Assembly: GCF_949628215.1 (NCBI RefSeq)
Contig: NC_134279.1
Span: 77,506,830 to 77,570,829, forward strand
Direction: 5' to 3'
From: Phalacrocorax aristotelis
Lineage: Eukaryota > Chordata > Aves > Suliformes > Phalacrocoracidae
Length of the DNA stretch: 64,000 nt
Under the pieces are notes generated by a model. It saw only the letters and a program-made list of their open reading frames with translations. It searched no databases and was not told where the DNA came from. This document shows positions 58,501-64,000 of the stretch, piece after piece (the stretch's first letter is position 1; every line of letters begins with the position of its first letter). Position numbers and translations under genes: made by a program.

Positions 58501-61500
58501 AGTCATTCTTCAAAACCAAACCTTAAAACATTAAATAGTTCTTACATTTGCAAAAATTTATGCATTCAGGAAAATCTCCCCTCTACAAAGCATATTCAGA
58601 TTATCCAAAACAAGGCAATAACCCTGCACACACTCTCTCAAGTAGTGGATAGTCATGGTCAATATTAAACAGACTGTCCATATGCTCTTATGTCGTAAAA
58701 ATCACAGAATTAAGAAGGGAACGTGGCGTACCTAAACTAGTATGTATCAAATTGTTAAAAAAACTTGTCAGGCTTTCTTCTGAATCCGTCTCAATAATTT
58801 AGACCACTTGTATTCAATCTGTGGTCAGAGAAACCTAGCTTCTGGTTTTCAACTTGGAGAATTTATTTGCCCGCAAATTGAAAGAGGTGAAAACCACCAA
58901 TTTAAAGAGCATTTGGAAACATAGAACCCTACTATCGGTTCCTTAGTAATCTCTACACTTCTTTAAATATTCAGTGAGAAATAAACAACCTCTTAATTTT
59001 GGAACCAGAGGCAAATGTGAAGTAACAACTGCAATGCTTCAGTTACACATTAACTGCAGGTATGCCTATTTCAGCAGCACAGGCTTGGCTGTTAAAAAAA
59101 AAAAAAATAAAAAAGGACTAGCATCCAGAAATCTCATTTCTGTTTCAAGCTCTGCAGACCTGAACAAGTCCCTTAAGCCTAATGGGAAATGAATTCCACT
59201 TTAGTAGACACTCAATATGTCATGTAACTTGTAGCAAACCGCCAATATCTGCAGAAAAAAAAAAGTGTTACTGCCTGCCAGCACGGGGCTTCAGCATGAA
59301 TGCTGAATGCTGGTACCAACTGTAACCAGGAGACATAGCTAAAAAAACCTGCAAAGTTAAATAAAAGATCCTTAGTATAATAAAACAGGAATAACAGATC
59401 AGCAGCTTCTTAAGCATTAGAAAAAACAAACACAAATCACAGGTACATAACACTACCGCATTACATACCAAGGTTTCATTTTTTACCATTGCTTGAAGCC
59501 AATTGAAATCAACACTTTTAAATAAAACAGCCACAAACAAGCTAGCAGGAGGATACTCGTGTTCAGAAAGGGGGGCTCCTTCCGGGTAAGTCATCCGTAT
59601 GGTAGTTTTGTTACCGACGTGATCTGTGTATCCTTGAACGGGTGCATCATTTAACCTAACAAAAAATAAAAAACAACCCACAGAGAGCAGCTGTATTTAA
59701 TAATCATGAGTTACAATCTCATCACAGCATCAGACACTAAGCAAAGAACTTGCATTTGGCCCACAGATTTTTAACAGAGCAGAGTACAGCGTTTTCCCAG
59801 TATCTCCATGTTCCTCGCCTCACACACTCATCCACCCGTTATCTTTGAGAGAAAGCCAATTCTATTTCTAGATTTACTGGCCCAAGCGCAAAACTTCAAA
59901 AAGAAAAGCTTGAATAGAAAAGTAAGTTAAAACAGCACTGCAGAATTTCATGTTCATTGTCTTGTGCCAGCTCAGAGAGGCTTAAAAGAGGAAGGGAAAG
60001 AAAACACACAGCAAGTTGCCTGCATTATCTTTTTTTCTATACACTTACATACACACACACACACAGGAGTATTACATACAGAAAGGCATTCAAATTATCC
60101 CTTCAATGCAATGTAATGCATCCTGTGGGTGTACATCATTCCAGCTCACCAAAAACTTCAGATGCTAGGACACTGCTGACACGAACATCATCATCCGGCT
60201 CCATCAGTTCTGCAGAACAGTACAAGTCCTGCAAACTTTTCCATATTAACAGAAAAGTCACCTTCACAGTGCCAGCCCTAATTTCAGGGAACAGTTAATG
60301 CAAGTTCTCTGCCCCTCCACAAACTAACAGGCTTGTTTACCTTTGTGTAAGGGATATGGACTCACTGTCTCAAGTCTTCCCTTTTTAAGAGGAGCAAGTC
60401 TTAGTTTACAAAGCAACTTGGGAAAATGCGTGTATTAAATTCAGTCATGACTTTAGATGATTCAAAACACAAAGAAGGAGAGTTCAAACAGTGATGTTCA
60501 GAAGACACGAATACAAAGCATGTGTTTAATTCAGAGATTAGAAAACACGGGTAATCGTAGAAAGCATGTGCTGATCTTATAAAGATAAGGAAAGATAAGC
60601 GTGCTATACAGTGTGTAAACAAACCGTATACTGAAATGCCAATTAATTTTTATTGTGTTTGAAATAGCTATTATAAAAAAAATTGTCAAATAAGCATCCC
60701 AATTAACCAAGGGAAGAAAGGCAGAGGTGACTCCTAAAGCCCACCTCTGAAAGCTTAAACATATGAATGGGTAAAAACAGGATTGTCTGCTTGTCTATCA
60801 TTTCACTGGTTTCTATCCCATTTCTGCCCATGTTTGTTTGGGTTTTCTGTTACTGTTTTTGGTTTTGTTTTTGTTTTGTTTTATCTGAAGTCCACAAATA
60901 ATTACACTGAATTCCTGTCTTGCGAACATGACAATTTATTTTGCTCCTAAGACTTCAAATTCCATCAAGTCACAAGTAAATTTCTCAAAAGCACTTTCAG
61001 AAATAGTCTTATAAGTTGTGTAAATGTTGGAGATACTCTCCCCTTAAAAAACAAAGTCGGCTCATGAAGTAAAGTTGAAGTAGTTAGAATCCTTAAGTGG
61101 GAAATACTTACCTTATAACAATATCGAACTGATTCAGTAAGTGACCCAGCTCTGATCCATGAAGAATTCCACCACTGCCAACAACAACACAACGCTTACA
61201 GTGTTTTGACTTCAAATCTTCTGGTAAATCATGCTCAGGTAAGAGTTCAAGGAGATTTTTAAGCTTATCAAAGAACTTGTGAAATCCAAAAGGAGGCTCA
61301 TATTTAAATAAAGCTTCATCTTCATTTATATTTTTTCTTACAAAGGGAGATATGTCAACGCTGTATTTCTCCGCAAATAACTTCCCCATTTCTTTCTTCA
61401 CGTAAGAAGGCCGGCACTGTTCCTGCAGTGCAGCGCTGGCATACTGTTGTGCTCTCTAAAATAAAATGTACATGATTTCAGTCAGGAAAGCTACCTTCAG

Positions 61501-63856
61501 GAACATAAAGCCCTCTTAATGCAACCCACCAGCTGACCATCAGCAGTTTAGCAAAGACAGGGGTTTATAAAGAAAGCTTAAACATGGAAATGCAAGACAT
61601 TTTAAAGCATTCACTCAAATGCAGACGCTAACCAGTGCGGGGTGAAAACCCGCAAGGAATGTCTCTCCATCCAAACACTTAAATCTGGATAGGAACTTTT
61701 CTGAAGAAGAAATTCAGCCACTAAAAGAGGTAATTGAAAATGAACTGTTTGAGAACCGTTACTTACAAAAACAGACTAAAAATCTAGACGTACTTCTACC
61801 CATCTAATTCAGCAGCCAGCCAGCAAGCGCAACTCTACTCTGCTGCTCAGCTGTGTGACCTGGGTTCTGCCTGCAGTAAGATTTTACCAGAGACACATCC
61901 ACTGGGTGTAAGTTCTGTGAAATGCCAGGCTGGACTTGCTTACTCATGAAAACGAAGCAACGCTTCTTCCAGAAATATTGCTGAAGTGGTATAGCTAATG
62001 ACTAAAACACAACTTTAAAAGGAATGCAAGGTGGAGGTGTTTCAGGTCTTATTTCAAAGCGTAGTCACAAAAATAAAAAACTACAGTTCCATATTCCATA
62101 AAAGATCAAGCTGTCAGATAAAACTACACATTGATTCATCTCATTAAAAAAAAAAACAACCAAAAGAACGCCACAAACCCAATAAACCGTTCATGTACTT
62201 TCTTTAGAAATCTGTAGTGGCAAGCCAGTATCTGATGTAAGAAAGAAGAGAAATAGCGAAGATATTATTTTTATCAGTTAAAATAAAATCTTTTTGCACG
62301 TTATCTTCCTCAGTCCAACTCGGCTGATCTGTCGTCCATGTAATAAAAAAAAAAAAAACAACATGAGCAAGCACAGGGGTCTGAGGGCTAAGATTCAAAT
62401 CTCATGCTAACTCAGTTCCCCTTCTGTACCATTAAGGAAAGAGAAGTGTGCATCTGGGTGCAAAAGGAGGGAAATTGTGCTGCCTTTTTGTTTTTTTTTT
62501 TTAAAAAAAAGATTGTTCTACAGAACTGCCTCTGCCACCGTTACAAAGATCTCTGCAAGTCTGGGCATAAACACCACACTTCCTCCTGAGCAAAGCGCAT
62601 CTGAGCAACTTCATGCTGTACTATGCCATCAAAGGTCATTGCCTCTTCGGAATAGCTTCATTTTTAGGGCTGACAGTTGTACATCCTGTCAGTAAAAGTT
62701 AATGCAAATCACTCAACCACTGCCCCAAATAGTTTGCAATCAGCTACTACCTAACTAGACAAACTGCAATGCTATTTCCTCATCCTGCATCTAATACAAA
62801 CAAAATGAATCATGAGACAGCAACAAACACAGTTCATGCAGTCTTTAGGTTTGCTTGGCTTAAGGTGGTGATTGTTTGGAAGCAAGAATATGTTACTGAG
62901 AAAAGAAATAAGTCAAATAAGAAGGGGAGGCAAAGAGGCTCAGAAGGGGAAAAACATGCACAGAAGGAGGTGGGAGATGGGGGACAATGCGCATGCAGTG
63001 ATGCTCAGATGAGACTACCTTAAATCAGGGCTTCTGCTATAAGCTGTGTCTTAGGACTGAGACATTCAAAGACAGAAATGTAACAACTCTAAGCCAAGGT
63101 GTACTGTTATAAAGAGCAAACAAGTTAAGTAGCAACAGCAGAGAAATGTCAGCAAGAATTAAGAGAAAGCTTTATTGGCATCTGTTACACCAGCTTAAAA
63201 GCCACACAAAAATTGCAGTTGAAGTAGCTGCTACCTTAAACAAATAAATGAAGCAAGAGCTGCACCCTCCTGCACATTTACCCTGTGATTCCAGAAACAT
63301 CTGAGCAACTACAAGGCAAAGCAGACCGGGCACTGGCTTAGGTAAAATAAACCCCTGGTTTAATGTGTTGAGTTTGAGGCTTTTTTTTGTTTGTTTTTTT
63401 AAAATATGTTACTTTTCATTTGCATCAATTTTCTGATCACCAGTGTCACCTGCACTGACACACTTGTATGATGACATGTCCGCTTCAAATGCTATTTTTA
63501 ACAGTCACAGTTATCTTGTTTTACCTCTAAAAATCCAGTTACTCTATGCACTTCTGTTTTTGCTCCACAAGAACAAAAACCATGAGTTCTATAGCATGAA
63601 ATGAAGCAAAAATATATTTTCGCTCACAGGATAATTTCAGCTTTCTAGTTCTTTGTTATAGACCCTTACAACTCTTATATTGTCAGTTAATAACTTCTTT
63701 TAAGCCAAGTAAAAAAAAAAAAGACTCAAAAAAATACCAACCCTTACACGATCGAGGTCCACATACAGCATTTTTGTTCTGTCACATTCTTCAGGGCCAA
63801 AATGTAATTTGAGGATATAAAGGAAGCACCCTCCAACGACAAACACTGCGAAAAGT
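55305..63856 (-). CDS. ST3GAL5: ST3GAL5, lactosylceramide alpha-2,3-sialyltransferase (GM3 synthase), partial, five exons
   Basis: This Golgi type II membrane enzyme transfers sialic acid from CMP-Neu5Ac to the galactose of lactosylceramide, making GM3, the precursor of most gangliosides. Five exons, 63742-63856, 61112-61455, 59469-59655, 56821-56979 and 55305-55568, join in frame to about 355 residues plus a TAG stop. Visible parts, in order: a hydrophobic signal anchor ending LYILKL; a stem; sialylmotif L starting [12 protein letters not shown] and running across an exon junction to GNKTT; an S motif [20 protein letters not shown]; motif III HYYNN; and VS motif HNVTSE. The lineage-typical HDLPEDLK and [14 protein letters not shown] stretches point to ST3GAL5 rather than ST3GAL3, ST3GAL4 or ST3GAL6. 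Sequons NKT, NET and NVT are present. The human protein is about 418 residues, so the missing N-terminal part is the cytoplasmic tail and start, encoded upstream of this window. All internal introns have GT-AG ends. No frameshift or internal stop is seen. Confidence 0.95.
55569..56820 (-). other. ST3GAL5 intron, 1.25 kb
   Basis: Unique AT-rich sequence. The only notable structure is three head-to-tail copies of TTTCGTAG at 56161-56184. No exon or transposable element is recognised. Confidence 0.8.
56161..56184. repeat. TTTCGTAG x3 minisatellite in ST3GAL5 intron
   Basis: Three exact head-to-tail copies of an 8-bp CpG-containing unit in otherwise CpG-poor intron sequence. Confidence 0.9.
56821..56979 (-). 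CDS. ST3GAL5: ST3GAL5 exon: catalytic-domain segment between motifs L and S
   Basis: The acceptor follows a TCTCTTTCTCTTAG tract just above 56979, and the donor is GTAAGA directly below 56821. The exon is 53 codons in phase 0 at both ends. It reads [18 protein letters not shown], then [20 protein letters not shown] and ends FWGWDK. This region bridges donor and acceptor motifs in the GT29 sialyltransferase fold. The sequence is intact and closely matches the mammalian ST3GAL5 exon of the same position. Confidence 0.95.
57816..58300 (-). mobile_element. CR1 LINE 3' fragment within an ST3GAL5 intron
   Basis: On the minus strand the sequence ends with CTCTGTGATTCTGTGA after CAGAGGTCCCTTCCAACCTC. 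Frames at 57882-58121 read [20 protein letters not shown], and those at 58114-58341 read [20 protein letters not shown], both typical of the CR1 ORF2 end. It sits in the 2.5-kb intron in sense orientation to ST3GAL5, far from either splice site. Confidence 0.9.
59125..59190 (-). mobile_element. Possible MIR-like trace in ST3GAL5 intron
   Basis: GCTCTGCAGACCTGAACAAG and TCCCTTAAGCCTAATGGG suggest an eroded MIR in reverse orientation. The match is short and could be chance. Confidence 0.25.
59469..59655 (-). CDS. ST3GAL5: ST3GAL5 exon: end of sialylmotif L and central region
   Basis: The acceptor AG lies at 59656-59657 and the donor GTATGT at 59463-59468. The first base completes the arginine codon from the upstream exon, and the frame then reads [36 protein letters not shown], and [18 protein letters not shown] to KNETL. 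The NKTT sequon closes sialylmotif L. KNETL is a second potential N-glycosylation site. The exon ends in phase 0 after leucine, matching the following PLWMRLFFW. The stretch from DAPV to LQAMV is nearly colinear with human ST3GAL5 as I know it. Confidence 0.95.
59656..61111 (-). other. ST3GAL5 intron, 1.5 kb
   Basis: This intron interrupts sialylmotif L between the AG and G of an arginine codon. It holds an (AC)n run at 60051-60065 and a T/G-rich simple stretch at 60833-60885. I see no other feature. Confidence 0.8.
60051..60065. repeat. (AC)n microsatellite in ST3GAL5 intron
   Basis: Seven and a half uninterrupted AC units following TACACTTACAT. Confidence 0.9.
61112..61455 (-). CDS. ST3GAL5: ST3GAL5 exon: stem to first part of sialylmotif L
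   Basis: The acceptor is TTTTATTTTAG just above 61455 and the donor is GTAAGT at 61106-61111. The exon begins [16 protein letters not shown] and continues through [12 protein letters not shown] and [15 protein letters not shown] to [17 protein letters not shown] and FDIVI. It therefore holds the cysteine-containing first half of sialylmotif L, which binds the CMP-sialic acid donor. It ends inside an arginine codon (AG, completed by G in the next exon), so the L motif is split between exons. The ATG at 61399-61401 is internal (EMGK) and not a start. Confidence 0.95.
61456..63741 (-). other. ST3GAL5 intron, 2.3 kb
   Basis: This AT-rich intron lies between the anchor exon and the L-motif exon. 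It contains oligo(A)/(T) runs (for example 62143-62156, 62342-62357, 62490-62508) and no recognised transposable element or coding exon. Confidence 0.75.
63742..63856 (-). CDS. ST3GAL5: ST3GAL5 exon: signal anchor and start of stem
   Basis: This exon encodes the transmembrane signal anchor (LFAVFVVGG then CFLYILKL) followed by stem residues [13 protein letters not shown]. The upper boundary is placed at a strong acceptor: a pyrimidine-rich stretch ending TTTTCAG at 63857-63863. That implies a preceding exon beyond the window which supplies two bases of the first codon. A competing reading starts at an ATG at 63886-63888, giving an N-terminus [13 protein letters not shown] with no splice. The lower boundary has two possible donors: GTTGGT after 63742, which keeps the two codons expected from the human protein, and a stronger GTAAGG after 63748, which drops them. 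Both keep the frame. Confidence 0.8.
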
Positions 63857-64000
63857 CTGAAAACATACAAGAGGGTGTAGGAAGTCATCTTTTTTCCCAG
63901 CAATCCATTAATTGTTAAATGAATATTTTTAAACAAATTTAAGGCAGATCAAGAACTTCAGGTGAATACTTGCATTTCATTCAAACCATGAAAAACTATT
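63857..64000 (-). other. ST3GAL5 upstream intron or alternative 5' exon
   Basis: On the minus strand this 144-base edge lies just upstream of the signal-anchor exon. An open frame runs through 63886-63936 with ATG codons at 63934-63936 and 63886-63888, contiguous with the exon. The strong acceptor at 63857-63858 argues that most transcripts treat it as intron. The window ends before this can be settled. Confidence 0.5.

Larger units (their letters stand above)
56980..59468 (-). other. ST3GAL5 intron, 2.5 kb, with a CR1 insertion
   Basis: The intron carries a CR1 3' fragment at about 57816-58300 in the same orientation as the gene, and a MIR-like trace around 59125-59190. The rest is AT-rich unique sequence with no coding potential seen. 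Confidence 0.8.

Noticed and set aside
63700-63741. Extension of the signal-anchor exon reading [13 protein letters not shown] to the stop
   Set aside because: Lies beyond both candidate donors and is intronic; the next exon continues the conserved protein.

Overview
This is bird genomic DNA. It carries 5'-truncated CR1 LINEs ending in the ATTCTATG-type 8-bp tail, two solo retroviral LTRs of kinds I recognise from avian genomes, a few MIR-like SINE relics, and interrupted exons with consensus splice sites. There is no operon, no prokaryotic feature and no CRISPR array. The species cannot be fixed from the sequence; a neoavian bird is my best guess from the LTRs.

The only protein-coding gene I can support is at the right-hand end on the minus strand: most of ST3GAL5, the lactosylceramide alpha-2,3-sialyltransferase (GM3 synthase). 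Five coding exons (63742-63856, 61112-61455, 59469-59655, 56821-56979, 55305-55568) join in frame to about 355 residues. They cover the signal anchor, sialylmotifs L, S, III and VS, and the stop codon. The cytoplasmic-tail exons and the promoter lie beyond base 64000. A 3' UTR of about 2.4 kb probably runs to a poly(A) signal near 52895.

The left 52 kb looks intergenic. It holds: a 1.27-kb minus-strand solo LTR (4804-6070) with a GCACC target duplication and an internal 39/41-bp tandem array; a CR1 at 6700-7461 (+); an AT-rich partly self-complementary element near 9.9-10.2 kb; a purine-rich tract ending in T27 (11225-11721); MIR-like relics near 12.3, 13.0 and 20.6 kb; a CR1 at 27035-27323 (+); an old CR1/L3-like copy at 27765-28155 (+); a CR1 at 42884-43404 (-); a decayed CR1 at 43855-44125 (-); and a second solo LTR at 50441-51034 (-). 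The many open frames there show no recognisable domain, lack consistent splice structure and often overlap on both strands. From mammalian gene order I would expect ATOH8 to lie further left, but no exon of it is visible here.

I found no new multi-gene system. The points most worth checking are the LTR tandem array in its transcribed region, the tandem in-frame splice donors and unresolved N-terminus of ST3GAL5, two perfect 11-bp-arm palindromes, and several AT-rich unique blocks that could be enhancers.
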